From NCBI RefSeq assembly GCF_023544665.1, contig NZ_JAMJFL010000033.1, positions 1-64,000 on the forward strand: a stretch of 64,000 nt of DNA. Reading direction: 5' to 3'. Positions 1 to 8,921 of this stretch are shown piece after piece. Below the pieces are notes generated by a model that ran no database searches, was not told where the DNA came from, and worked only from the letters and a program-made list of their open reading frames with translations. This DNA comes from Streptomyces sp. YS415. GTDB lineage: Bacteria; Actinomycetota; Actinomycetes; Streptomycetales; Streptomycetaceae. The translations under genes were made by a program, and so were the position numbers. Position 1 is the first letter of the stretch; every line of letters begins with the position of its first letter.

Positions 1-1160
1 TCGGGCTCGCCCTCAGAGCGCGGCACCCCAGCCCACTCGGGCTCACTCCCGTGACGCGGCACCCCAGCCCACTCGGGCTCGCTCTCATGACGTGACACCC
101 CGGCCCGCTCGGGCTCGTGGTGCGTCCGCGCGGCCGGCTCGGGCTCCGTACGGGCGAAGGAGACGCCCGGGGTGCGGGGGGTACTGCCCTCGGGGGTGAT
201 GGGTCCCCGGTGGCCGAAGTCGTGGGTGGGACGGGGCACTTCGGGGGGCGGTGTGTCGGCGGGTTCGGGCGCCTCGGGCTCCCTGGGGTCCCGCCCCTGG
301 GCCCCTTCCGGTACCGGCCCCGGCGCCTCCGGGGCCGTGACCACCACCGCCGTGGGCGTGGGAGGCGGGAACGCGATCGGCTCCAGGGCGCTCTCCAGGT
401 CCGCCAGGCCGGGGCGGGCCTCCGGTTCCTTCTCCAGCAGGGCCGCCAGGACGTCCCGCAACGGCCCCGCCGCGGCGGGCAGTTCTGGCTCCTCGTACAG
501 GACCGCGTGCAGGGTGGCCAGGGTGGTGCCCCGGGAGAACGGGGAACGGCCGCCCAGGGCCGCGCACAGGGTGGCGCCGAGCGACCAGATGTCCGACGGC
601 GGTCCCTGCGGGCGGCCGGAGATCCGCTCGGGGGCCATGTAGTCGGGCGAGCCGACCAGCATGCCCACCATGGTGAGCGCCTTCGCGTCCTGGATCGCCG
701 CGATGCCGAAGTCGGTGAGGACCACGCGCCCGGTCCGCGCCTCCACCAGGACGTTGCCGGGCTTGATGTCCCGGTGCAGGACGCCCCGTTCGTGCACCTG
801 GCGCAGCGCGGCCACCAGGCCGAGTCCGACGCGGGCCGCCTCCGCCGGGCCCAGCGGTCCCTCCTCGGCGATGAGCCGTTCCAGTGAGCGGCCGTCGACC
901 AGCTCCATGACGATCCAGAGCCGTTCGCCCTCGTCCACGACGTCGTACACCCGCACCACATGGGCGTGGTCGATGCGGGCGGTGGCCCGGGCCTCGCGCA
1001 GGGTGCGTTCGCGGCGGGTGCGGGAGTCCTCGGCGTCGAGGGCGTCCATCCGCATCTCCTTGATCGCCACCGGCCGGTCGAGTATTTCGTCGGCGGCCCG
1101 CCACACCCGCCCCATTCCGCCCTGGCCGATGCTTTCGACCAGTCGGTAGCGCCCGGTCAC
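1..1160 (-). CDS. Serine/threonine protein kinase, 3' end outside window
   Basis: Hanks-type Ser/Thr kinase read on the minus strand and open to the window edge, so the C-terminus is missing. Seen: a glycine loop (SIGQGGMGRVW) about 15 residues in, the ATP lysine in VAIKEM, the catalytic loop HRDIKPGN, the magnesium loop DFGIAA, and the substrate anchor MAPER. After about residue 265 the protein becomes a Pro/Glu-rich tail that ends in a 12-residue tandem repeat. No membrane helix appears before the edge. The start is uncertain: the GTG at 1160 gives VTGRYRLVE, but the nearest purine-rich stretch (GAGGAG) lies about 22 bases upstream, so initiation a few codons earlier at a non-ATG codon is possible. 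Substrate unknown. Confidence 0.85.
   Translation of the reverse strand, partial: MTGRYRLVESIGQGGMGRVWRAADEILDRPVAIKEMRMDALDAEDSRTRRERTLREARATARIDHAHVVRVYDVVDEGERLWIVMELVDGRSLERLIAEEGPLGPAEAARVGLGLVAALRQVHERGVLHRDIKPGNVLVEARTGRVVLTDFGIAAIQDAKALTMVGMLVGSPDYMAPERISGRPQGPPSDIWSLGATLCAALGGRSPFSRGTTLATLHAVLYEEPELPAAAGPLRDVLAALLEKEPEARPGLADLESALEPIAFPPPTPTAVVVTAPEAPGPVPEGAQGRDPREPEAPEPADTPPPEVPRPTHDFGHRGPITPEGSTPRTPGVSFARTEPEPAARTHHEPERAGVSRHESEPEWAGVPRHGSEPEWAGVPRSEGEP
20..115 (-). repeat. 36-bp tandem repeat in kinase tail
   Basis: Two near-identical 36-bp units (20-55 and 56-91) and a third diverged one encode a repeated 12-residue unit of the type EPEWAGVPRHGS in the kinase C-terminal tail. 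The array may continue past the window edge. Such linkers are usually disordered; the function is unknown. Confidence 0.75.
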
Positions 1161-1366
1161 CAGCAGCCCCGGAATCCCGCCGCTCCTCGTGTTTCCCGTA
1201 TTCCCCGGCAATGCACTGCACCCCCTCGAAGCCCGTGAACGGCCCACCGAGTCAGTCCGTTTGAAACACGATGGTCACACTTCGCGCCACCCCAGCATAG
1301 TGCGGAGAAATCTTGTGGTACCTCTTCAAGTACTGCGAATTCAGGCGCAGCCAAGGGGGGACGAAC

Positions 1367-2092
1367 ATGAGTTCTCGTCGTACGACGACCATCGCGGGAT
1401 CGCTGGTTGCAGCATCTTTTTCGGCGGTGATGATCTTTCCGTTCACCGCCGCCGCGGAAGACGAGGGACCTCCGAGCAGCAAGGGGGGAAAGGCCGTTGA
1501 CGAGGCACCGGCGGGGGTTGAACTGACCACGACCCTGCCCGAGAAGATCTCGGTCGACAACGCGTCGCGGAAGACCGGGATTACCGCCACCGTGAAAAAC
1601 GAAGGAACCGAGGAGAGCGGAGAGATCAGGCTTCTGGTCGTCGGATTCGACGGCCTGACGGTCAAGAATGTTCAGGGCTGTTCACGGATTGCCAAAAGCG
1701 ATCTGCCGGAAGGTTCGAACAGTGGATTCGCCTGCGCCGTGGACAATCTCGCGGCCGGCGACTCGAAATCGTACGACGTCGAGGCGACGTACGACCTGAG
1801 CAAGAAGGGCAGGATCTGCCTGCCCGTCCAGACCGCGTCGGGCGACAAGACGTACTGGCAACAGGGCCCGGTGCCGTTCGGTACGACGAACCCGTCGCCG
1901 AACGCCCCGGCCACCCCGCTGCTGCTGGGCACCGACAACAAGCCGGTGGCACCCGGCGGTGACGAGCTGGCCGAGACCGGCTCCAAGCGTGACGTCCTGC
2001 CGCTGGGGGCGGCCGGGGCGGCGCTGATCGCGGCGGGCGCGGCCGGGCTGTGGTGGTCCGGGCTGCGGCGGCCGGTCCGGCAGGAGAGCTGA
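1367..2092 (+). CDS. LAETG-anchored secreted surface protein
   Basis: 241-residue exported protein. ATG 1367 follows AAGGGGGG at an ideal distance. It has an N-terminal signal peptide (positive SSRRTTT, then a hydrophobic stretch to about residue 30), a Gly/Ala-poor beta-type ectodomain of about 160 residues containing two cysteines, and a C-terminal sorting signal: LAETG, about 20 hydrophobic residues, then the basic tail RRPVRQES. LAXTG is the known substrate motif of Streptomyces class E sortases, so covalent cell-wall attachment is inferred. No sortase gene lies in this window. The ectodomain matches nothing I recognise. Confidence 0.85.
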   Translation: MSSRRTTTIAGSLVAASFSAVMIFPFTAAAEDEGPPSSKGGKAVDEAPAGVELTTTLPEKISVDNASRKTGITATVKNEGTEESGEIRLLVVGFDGLTVKNVQGCSRIAKSDLPEGSNSGFACAVDNLAAGDSKSYDVEATYDLSKKGRICLPVQTASGDKTYWQQGPVPFGTTNPSPNAPATPLLLGTDNKPVAPGGDELAETGSKRDVLPLGAAGAALIAAGAAGLWWSGLRRPVRQES

Positions 2093-2105
2093 GCCCTGGC
2101 ACACC

Positions 2106-2147
2106 TCGGCCGGGCGACCGACGGCAGATGCCGGGTCGCCCGGCCGA
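2106..2147. terminator. Bidirectional hairpin terminator
   Basis: A perfect 14-bp stem (2106-2119 with 2134-2147) with a 14-nt loop lies between the convergent surface-protein gene and bioY. A second small hairpin (cctccgg with ccggagg, 2162-2182) abuts the bioY stop. Neither has a long T-run, which is usual in this genus. Confidence 0.75.
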
Positions 2148-2183
2148 TGGGGCGAAGGATTCCTCCGGAGGGCCCCCGGAGGG

Positions 2184-2765
2184 CTACTTGTCGAGCAGCT
2201 TCCAGGCGGTGGGCAGCAGGCCCATCGCCAGGGCCGCCTTCAGGGCGTCACCGATGAGGAACGGCGTCAGGCCGGCCGCAATGGCGGCGGAGGCGGACAG
2301 GTCGGCCGAGAAGGCCAGGTAGGGGACGCCGACGGCGTAGATGATCGCCTCGCCGAGGAGCATCGTGCCGGCCATGCGCGGCATCGAGCGGTCGGCGCCG
2401 CGGCGGGCCAGGGCGCCGACGGCGGCGGAGGCGAGGAGCATGCCGAGGATGTAGCCGAAGGAGGCGCTGAAGCCGTGGCCGCCGTTGGCGAACCAGGGCA
2501 TGCCCGCGAGGCCGGCCAGCGCGTACAGGGCCAGCGCCGCGACACCCCGGCGGGCGCCGAGCGAGGTGCCGACCAGCAGCGCGGCGAAGGTCTGGCCGGT
2601 CACCGGGACCGGGGTGCCCGGCACCGGCACGGCGATCTGGGCGGCGAGACCGGTGAGCGCGGCGCCGCCGACCACGAGGGCGATGTCCCGGACACGGGAG
2701 GCGGGGAGCAGGTCGGCGAGGACCTGTCCGGTGCGGGCGGGGGCGGCGACAGCGGCGGTGCTCAT
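2184..2765 (-). CDS. bioY: Biotin transporter BioY
   Basis: 193-residue integral membrane protein with about six hydrophobic segments. The family pattern is clear: the early segment AAQIAVPVPGTPVPVTGQTFA, then LVGTSLGARRG, then a stretch around WFANGGHGFSASFGY. This is the S-component of an ECF-type biotin transporter, which binds biotin in the membrane. No ecfA/ecfT genes are adjacent, so it acts alone or with distant energising subunits. ATG 2765 is preceded by GGAG. It appears to be a single-gene unit ended by the hairpins at 2106-2182. Confidence 0.93.
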   Translation of the reverse strand: MSTAAVAAPARTGQVLADLLPASRVRDIALVVGGAALTGLAAQIAVPVPGTPVPVTGQTFAALLVGTSLGARRGVAALALYALAGLAGMPWFANGGHGFSASFGYILGMLLASAAVGALARRGADRSMPRMAGTMLLGEAIIYAVGVPYLAFSADLSASAAIAAGLTPFLIGDALKAALAMGLLPTAWKLLDK

Positions 2766-3119
2766 GGGGACTCCGCGAAGGTGTGGGCAGGCTGGGACAC
2801 GGCGACGCTATCCCAGGGGCCTGGAGCCGATCACCGTCACTGGTCGACAAAGGCCGGAACACCGGCTTGGTGGGCTCTGCACAAAGAGCAGGGGTTACAC
2901 GCGGTACGGCGTGATGCCGGTCACTGAGGTGAGGACGTACAGCTCACGAAGGGCCCTCGGAGAGGATCTGTAGGGTTCCCCCAATCCGGCGGCGGTGAGG
3001 GGTCCCGTACGCTCGGTGGCGTACCTGTCCGCATACCGGACGGCGCCTGCGCCTGAGTGGGCATGGCCCCCAGACTGTGGGCGATTTTGCCCATCCTCTG
3101 CATTGGACGAGCCGCGCCC
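2766..3119. other. Divergent intergenic region, bioY / permease
   Basis: 354 bp between divergent starts. I see no conserved small ORF, no RNA gene and no strong inverted repeat, only weak 5-bp arms around 2849-2865. It must hold promoters for both genes and any biotin-responsive operator, but I cannot point to one with confidence. Confidence 0.4.
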
Positions 3120-4502
3120 ATGCCCAGCACCACAGTCGAGACGCCGCCGCAGCAGGACGGCGCCTCCCTCTCCCACGGCCTCAAGCAGCGCCATCTGTCG
3201 ATGATCGCCCTCGGGGGTGTCATCGGCGCCGGACTCTTCGTCGGCTCCGGCGCCGGTATCGCCGCCGCCGGTCCCTCGATCGTCGTCGCCTACGCCCTCT
3301 CCGGCCTCCTCGTGATGCTGGTGATGCGGATGCTCGGCGAGATGTCCGCCGCCTATCCCTCCTCCGGCTCCTTCTCGGCGCACGCCGAGCGGGCGATCGG
3401 GCCCTGGGCCGGGTTCACCGCGGGCTGGTCCTTCTGGGTCCTGCTCTGCACGGCGGTCGGCCTGGAGGGCATCGGTGCCGCGAAGATCGTCACCGGCTGG
3501 CTGCCGGGCACGCCGGAGTGGGCGTGGGTGGCGCTGTTCATGGTGGTGTTCTGCGGGGCGAACCTGGCCGCGGTGAAGAACTTCGGCGAGTTCGAGTTCT
3601 GGTTCGCCGCGCTGAAGGTCGGTGCGATCAGCCTGTTCCTGGTGCTCGGCGGTCTGGCCATCTTCGGCGTCCTGCCCGGCACGGACGCGCCGGGCACCTC
3701 GAACCTGACCGACTTCCTGCCGAACGGCGGTGAGGGCCTGATCATCGGCCTGCTCGCCTCGGTCTTCGCGTACGGCGGCATGGAGACGGTGACCATCGCC
3801 GCCGCGGAGTCGGAGAACCCGGTCAAGGGCGTGGCGAGCGCGGTGCGTACCGCGATGTGGCGCATCGCCCTCTTCTACATCGGCTCGATGGCGGTCATCG
3901 TGACCCTGGTCCCCTGGGACTCGGCGGCGGTCGTGGAGAAGGGCCCGTACGTCGCGGCCCTCGACGAGCTCGGCATCCCGGGCGCCGGTCAGCTGATGAA
4001 CGTGGTCGTGCTGGTGGCGCTGCTGTCGGCGATGAACGCCAACATCTACGGTTCCTCGCGCATCGCGTACTCCCTGGTCCAGCGGGGGCAGGGCCCGCAG
4101 GCGCTGGGCCGGGTGAGCGCCGGTGTGCCGCGCGTGGCCGTCCTCGCCTCCTCGGTGTTCGGCTTCGTGTGCGTGCTGCTCAGCTACTGGCGGCCGGACG
4201 ATGTGTTCCCGTGGCTGCTGAACATGATCGGCGCGGTGATCCTGGTGGTGTGGATCTTCATCGCCGTCTCCCAGCTTCGGCTCCGGGCCCGCCTGGAGCG
4301 CGAGGCCCCCGAGAAGCTGACGGTGCGCATGTGGGCGTTCCCGGTGCTGACCTGGGTCGCGCTGGCCGGCATGGTGGCGATCTTCGTGCTGATGGCGCGG
4401 GAGCCGGACACGCGGGTGCAGCTGTACTCGACCGGTGCGATGACCTTGGTCCTGGCGGCGACGGGATACGCCTGGCAGCGGATGCGGGCGGCCAAGGGCT
4501 GA
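3120..4502 (+). CDS. Amino acid permease (APC superfamily)
   Basis: 460-residue, 12-helix secondary transporter of the amino acid/proton symport group (GabP/AroP/ProY type). Hallmarks: the first helix HLSMIALGGVIGAGLFVGSG and the later stretch NIYGSSRIAYSLVQRGQGP. I chose ATG 3120, preceded by GGACGAG, rather than an ATG 63 bases upstream because the residues in between are poorly family-like. Substrate cannot be assigned from sequence; GABA, proline or aromatic amino acids are all possible. No catabolic gene is adjacent. Confidence 0.88.
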   Translation: MPSTTVETPPQQDGASLSHGLKQRHLSMIALGGVIGAGLFVGSGAGIAAAGPSIVVAYALSGLLVMLVMRMLGEMSAAYPSSGSFSAHAERAIGPWAGFTAGWSFWVLLCTAVGLEGIGAAKIVTGWLPGTPEWAWVALFMVVFCGANLAAVKNFGEFEFWFAALKVGAISLFLVLGGLAIFGVLPGTDAPGTSNLTDFLPNGGEGLIIGLLASVFAYGGMETVTIAAAESENPVKGVASAVRTAMWRIALFYIGSMAVIVTLVPWDSAAVVEKGPYVAALDELGIPGAGQLMNVVVLVALLSAMNANIYGSSRIAYSLVQRGQGPQALGRVSAGVPRVAVLASSVFGFVCVLLSYWRPDDVFPWLLNMIGAVILVVWIFIAVSQLRLRARLEREAPEKLTVRMWAFPVLTWVALAGMVAIFVLMAREPDTRVQLYSTGAMTLVLAATGYAWQRMRAAKG

Positions 4503-4655
4503 CCGGATCTCCGCTCCGGCCTGCCACACGGTGAGCCGGTGACGGTCGTAGGCGATGAACGGGTGCTCGATTCCGAGCGCCCGTTCTCGTTTTCAGCCAC
4601 CCGCGAGCCGTCCGTTTCCTCCCCCACCTCCGTGCTTGATGCTACTAGCCTGCAG

Positions 4656-4672
4656 TTGCAAGTTACTTGCAA
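4656..4672. promoter_or_regulatory. Nur (nickel uptake regulator) operator upstream of sodF
   Basis: The sequence is TTGCAA, five bases (gttac), TTGCAA. This matches the Nur box (TTGCaa-N5-ttGCAA) described for the sodF promoter of S. coelicolor, where Ni-bound Nur represses the iron SOD. It ends about 25 bases before the sodF start codon, and a possible -10 (tactag) lies just upstream at 4643-4648. The operator is intact although the gene below it is broken. Confidence 0.85.
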
Positions 4673-4697
4673 TAAGAGGTCGGAGGGGACTTCACCC

Positions 4698-5233
4698 ATG
4701 CCCGTCTACACGCTTCCTGAGCTGCCGTACGACTACGCCGCGCTCGCTCCCGTGATCAGCCCCGAGATCATCGAGCTGCACCACGACAAGCACCACGCGG
4801 CGTATGTGAAGGGGGCCAACGACACGCTGGAGCAACTCGCCGAGGCGCGGGCGGCGGCGAGCCGCTCGCGGCGGACGGCGTGGGCGACCTCGCCGACGCC
4901 ATCACCGAATCCTTCGGCTCCTTCGCCGGCTTCAAGGCCCAGCTGACCAAGGCCGCCGCGACGACGCAGGGTTCGGGCTGGGGCGTCCTCGCCCTCGAGC
5001 CGCTGAGCGGGCGGCTCGTCGTGGAGCAGGTCTACGACCACCAGGGCAACGTCGGCCAGGGCTCGGTGCCGATCCTCGTCTTCGACGCCTGGGAGCACGC
5101 CTTCTACCTCCAGTACAAGAACCAGAAGGTCGACTTCGTCGAGGCGATGTGGCAGGTCGTCAACTGGCAGGACGTGGCCCGCCGTTACGCGGCCGCGACG
5201 TCCCGCGCGGATGTCCTGCTGCTGGCGCCCTGA
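4698..5233 (+). pseudogene. sodF: Iron superoxide dismutase, internal deletion and frameshift
   Basis: The N-terminal part (MPVYTLPELPYDYAAL to LEQLAEAR, 4698-4850) and the C-terminal part (GGGEPLAADGVGDLADAI to the stop at 5233) are both excellent Fe-SOD sequence but lie in different frames. Compared with the family from memory, about 35 residues are absent at the join (4850-4856), including the segment with the second metal-ligand histidine (HLSGH). The frame change fits a deletion of 3n+1 bases, about 106. A GC-rich GGCGCGGGCGGCGGCG tract at the join could have mediated slippage. The first ligand (HHDKHH) and the last pair (DAWEHAFY) remain. As it reads, no active enzyme can be made. A sequencing or assembly gap is the alternative. 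Confidence 0.88.
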
Positions 5234-5295
5234 CCCCCTCCCATCGTCCCGCCTCGTGATCGTCTTCTCACCCTTCACGCGGGCGGGCGGAATGA

Positions 5296-5334
5296 CGGAA
5301 GCCCCCGCGAGGACGTGACTCGCGGGGGCTTCCG
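5296..5334. terminator. Strong bidirectional terminator
   Basis: A 16-bp perfect stem (5296-5311 with 5319-5334) and a 7-nt loop lie between the convergent sodF remnant and the DsbA-like gene. Confidence 0.85.
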
Positions 5335-5351
5335 GCCATGTGCCCGGTGCC

Positions 5352-6002
5352 TTACAGGTTGCTGAAGTCCGGGCCCTTGGTGCGGGTGCGCTTGATCTCG
5401 TAGAAGCCGGGGACCGAGGCCACCGCGAGCGTGCCGTCCCACAGGCGGGCGGCCTCCTCGCCCTTGGGGGCCGGGGTGACGACCGGGCCGAAGAAGGCGA
5501 TCTGCTCGCCGTTGTCACCGGGCACCGCGATCACCGGAGTGCCGACCTCCTGGCCGACCTTGTCGATGCCCTCCTTGTGGGAGGCGCGCAGCTCGGCGTC
5601 GAACTCGAAGTCCTTCTGGTCGAAGTAGTCGATCAGATCGGCCGGCAGACCGACGTCCGCGAGAGCACCGGCGACGGCCTCCCGGGTCGGGCCCTCGCCC
5701 TCATTGTGGATACGGGTGCCGAGCGCGGTGTACAGCGGGCCGAGGATGTCGGAGCCGTGCTTCTGCCAGGCCGCGGTCACCACCCGGATCGGCTGCCAGG
5801 CCTTGGTCTCCAGCAGGTCGCGGTACTCCTCGGGCAGTTCGTCCAGCTTCGGCTCGTTCAGCACGGCCAGGCTCATGATGTGCCAGCGGACCTCGATGTC
5901 GCGGACCTTCTCCACTTCCAGCACCCAGCGGGAGGTCATCCAGGCCCAGGGGCACAGCGGATCGAACCAGAAGTCGACAGGGGTCTTCGCGGTCTCGGAC
6001 AT
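5352..6002 (-). CDS. DsbA-family oxidoreductase, mycothiol nitroreductase-like
   Basis: 216-residue thioredoxin-fold protein with a helical insertion, cytoplasmic (no signal peptide). The N-terminus VDFWFDPLCPWAWMTSRW and cis-Pro loop GTPVIAV match the actinobacterial DsbA-like group that includes the mycothiol-dependent nitroreductase Rv2466c. The active site here is CPWA, so only one redox cysteine is present where relatives have CPWC; that favours a mycothiol-conjugating or reductase role over disulfide formation. ATG 6002 begins the conserved MSETAKTPVDF. It is divergent from pepN, about 136 bp away. Confidence 0.85.
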   Translation of the reverse strand: MSETAKTPVDFWFDPLCPWAWMTSRWVLEVEKVRDIEVRWHIMSLAVLNEPKLDELPEEYRDLLETKAWQPIRVVTAAWQKHGSDILGPLYTALGTRIHNEGEGPTREAVAGALADVGLPADLIDYFDQKDFEFDAELRASHKEGIDKVGQEVGTPVIAVPGDNGEQIAFFGPVVTPAPKGEEAARLWDGTLAVASVPGFYEIKRTRTKGPDFSNL

Positions 6003-6138
6003 GGCTCTCCTAGGGAAGCGGTCTTTGACAGCCGCAACACCGGCCGCCGCCTCCCCCATTCCCGGCTGCCACCGCCCGTGCGCACATGGCAGGATCGGGC
6101 CTGTCCGCATACTGAACACGCTGTGAGGAGCGCCACCC

Positions 6139-8715
6139 GTGCCCGGTGAGAACCTGACCCGCGACGAGGCCCGGGAACGGGCCGCACTGCTGTCCGTCGA
6201 CGGGTACGACGTGTCCCTCGACCTGCGCTCCGCGGTCGGCGACGAGCCGGCGGACGGGCCGCGCACCTTCCGCTCGGTCACCACCGTCCGCTTCCGCTGC
6301 GCCGAGCCGGGCGCCACCACCTTCGCGGACCTGATCGCGCCGGGCGTCACCGCGCTCTCCCTCAACGGCCGGGACCTCGACCCGAGCGAGGTCTTCGACG
6401 GCACCCGGATCGTCCTGGAGGACCTCGCCGCCGACAACGAGCTGGTCGTCGACGCGCAGTGCGCCTACTCCCGTACCGGCGAGGGCCTGCACCGCTTCGT
6501 CGACCCCGAGGACGGCGAGGTGTACCTGTACACCCAGTACGAGCCCGCCGACTCCCGCCGCGTCCACGCCTGCTTCGAGCAGCCCGACCTCAAGGCGCCG
6601 TTCCGCTTCGAGGTGCGCGCGCCCGAGGGCTGGACGGTGTGGAGCAACGGCGTGGGCAAGCGGACCGACGGGGTGTGGCGGTTCGCGGAGACCAAGCCGA
6701 TCTCCACGTACATCACCTGTGTGGTGGCGGGCCCGTACCACTACGTGACGGACTCCTACACCCGCACCTTCGACGACGGCACGACGCTGGAGATCCCGCT
6801 CGGCGCGATGTGCCGCAAGGGTCTCGCGCCGCACTTCGACGCCGACGACGTCTTCCTGGTGACCAAGCAGGGACTGGACTTCTTCCACGACCACTTCGAC
6901 TACCCGTACCCGTTCGGGAAGTACGACCAGGCCTTCGTGCCCGAGTACAACCTCGGCGCGATGGAGAACCCGGGGCTCGTCACCTTCCGCGAGGAGTACA
7001 TCTTCCGCGGCAAGGTGACCCAGGCGTCCTACGAGAGCCGGGCCAACGTCATCCTGCACGAGATGGCGCACATGTGGTTCGGCGACCTGGTCACCATGGA
7101 GTGGTGGGACGACCTGTGGCTGAAGGAGTCCTTCGCCGACTTCATGGGCGCCTTCGCGACCGTGGGCGCGACCCGCTTCACCGACGGCTGGATCACCTTC
7201 GCCAACCGCCGCAAGGCCTGGGCCTACCGCGCCGACCAGCTGCCCTCCACGCACCCGGTCACCGCGGACATCCGCGACCTCCAGGACGCGAAGCTGAACT
7301 TCGACGGCATCACCTACGCCAAGGGCGCTTCCGTGCTGAAGCAGCTCGTGGCGTACGTCGGCCAGGACGCGTTCCTGGAGGGCGCCCGCCGCTACTTCAA
7401 GCGGCACGCCTACGGCAACACCCGGCTCGGTGATCTGCTGTCGGTGCTCGGCGAGACCAGCGGGCGGGACATGGCCGCCTGGGCCCGGTCCTGGCTGCAG
7501 ACGGCCGGGGTCAACTCCCTCACCCCGCAGGTGCTGCTGGACCCGGAGGGCCGGGTCGCGGAGCTGGCGGTGGTGCAGGAGGCGCCCGAGTCCCACCCCG
7601 AGCTGCGGCCGCACCGGGTCGCGGTGGGCCTGTACCGCCGTACCGGCGGGGTGCTGGAGCGGTACGCGCGGGCGGAGGTGGACGTCGAGGGACCGCGGAC
7701 GGTCGTGGCGGAGCTGGCCGGGGCCGAGGCGCCCGAGCTGGTGCTGGTCAACGACGACGATCTGACGTACTGCAAGACGCGGTTCGACGAGACCTCGCTG
7801 GCGGCGCTGCGCCGGGGCCTGGGCGACATGACCGATCCGCTGGCCCGCGCGCTGTGCTGGTCGGCGCTGTGGAACATGACGCGGGACGCGCTGCTGCCCG
7901 CCCGGGAGTTCATCGACCTGGTGCTGACGTTCGCGGCGCGGGAGTCCGACATCGGCGTGCTGCAGATGCTGCACGCGTGGGCGGAGTCGGCGGCGGTGCA
8001 CTACACGGCCCCGGACCGGCGCGAGCAAACGGACCAGCGGCTCGCCGAGAGCGCGGCGCTGCACCTGTCCACCGCCGAGCCGGGCAGCGAGCACCAGCTG
8101 GCGTGGGCGCGGTTCTTCGCCCGGGTGGCCAACGCGGCGCCCGCCTTCGAGATGCTGAGCGCGCTGCTGGACGGCACGGTGACGCTGCCCGGTCTGGACG
8201 TCGACCAGGAGCTGCGCTGGGCGTTCCTGGACGCGCTGGCCGCCCATGACGTCGTCGGCGACAAGGAGCTGGCCGCCGAACTCGCCCGCGACGACACCGC
8301 CTCCGGCAAGCGCCATCTGGTGCGCTGCCTCGCCGCCCGTCCGCAGGCGTCGGTCAAGGCGCAGGCGTGGGCGCAGGTGGTGGAGTCGGACGAGCTGTCC
8401 AACGCGCTGGTGGAGGCCACCCTCGCGGGCTTCGCCCGGCCGTCGCAGCGGGAGCTGACGGCGCCGTACACCGAGAAGTACTTCGCGGCGATCGAGCGGG
8501 TGTGGGCGGAGCGGTCCATCCAGATCGGCATGGTGGTCGTGCAGGGGCTGTTCCCGTCCCTCCAGGAGTCCCAGGAGACGCTGGACGCGGCGGACGCCTG
8601 GCTCGCCGCGCACCCGGAAGCGGCCCCCGCCCTGCGGCGGCTGGTGCTGGAGGCGCGGGACGACCTGGCGCGGGCGCTGCGCGGGCAGGCGTGCGACGCG
8701 GCGGCCGACGCCTGA
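6139..8715 (+). CDS. pepN: Aminopeptidase N (M1 family), copy 1
   Basis: 858-residue zinc aminopeptidase that removes N-terminal residues from peptides in the cytoplasm. Seen: exopeptidase motif GAMEN (residues 273-277), zinc site HEMAH (from His307) with the distal glutamate in LKESFA, and a full-length C-terminal ERAP1-like helical domain. The start is GTG 6139 with GAGGAG upstream; the first residues (MPGENLTRDEARERAALL) align with the second copy at 24108. Here LKESFADFMG replaces the usual LNESFA. A terminator follows at 8775. Confidence 0.95.
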   Translation: MPGENLTRDEARERAALLSVDGYDVSLDLRSAVGDEPADGPRTFRSVTTVRFRCAEPGATTFADLIAPGVTALSLNGRDLDPSEVFDGTRIVLEDLAADNELVVDAQCAYSRTGEGLHRFVDPEDGEVYLYTQYEPADSRRVHACFEQPDLKAPFRFEVRAPEGWTVWSNGVGKRTDGVWRFAETKPISTYITCVVAGPYHYVTDSYTRTFDDGTTLEIPLGAMCRKGLAPHFDADDVFLVTKQGLDFFHDHFDYPYPFGKYDQAFVPEYNLGAMENPGLVTFREEYIFRGKVTQASYESRANVILHEMAHMWFGDLVTMEWWDDLWLKESFADFMGAFATVGATRFTDGWITFANRRKAWAYRADQLPSTHPVTADIRDLQDAKLNFDGITYAKGASVLKQLVAYVGQDAFLEGARRYFKRHAYGNTRLGDLLSVLGETSGRDMAAWARSWLQTAGVNSLTPQVLLDPEGRVAELAVVQEAPESHPELRPHRVAVGLYRRTGGVLERYARAEVDVEGPRTVVAELAGAEAPELVLVNDDDLTYCKTRFDETSLAALRRGLGDMTDPLARALCWSALWNMTRDALLPAREFIDLVLTFAARESDIGVLQMLHAWAESAAVHYTAPDRREQTDQRLAESAALHLSTAEPGSEHQLAWARFFARVANAAPAFEMLSALLDGTVTLPGLDVDQELRWAFLDALAAHDVVGDKELAAELARDDTASGKRHLVRCLAARPQASVKAQAWAQVVESDELSNALVEATLAGFARPSQRELTAPYTEKYFAAIERVWAERSIQIGMVVVQGLFPSLQESQETLDAADAWLAAHPEAAPALRRLVLEARDDLARALRGQACDAAADA

Positions 8716-8774
8716 CCTTTGGCCACCGTTTAATGCCTGCGTGACCGTTACGAACTTCAGGCAAACGGAACCGT

Positions 8775-8809
8775 AACCCCTGGTCCCACCCGAACGGACC
8801 AGGGGTTTT
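8775..8809 (+). terminator. Rho-independent terminator after pepN
   Basis: A 12-bp stem (8775-8786 with 8796-8807) and a 9-nt loop, followed by a short T-run. Confidence 0.85.
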
Positions 8810-8921
8810 CCGTGCCTACTCGGCATCCGAACATCCGTCCTTTAGGACGAGCTTGTCCGGAATTATCGACGGGCGTGTAACAGGGGTTAGGAGTGGGACC
8901 GGACGCGGGCATTCCCCGGTC

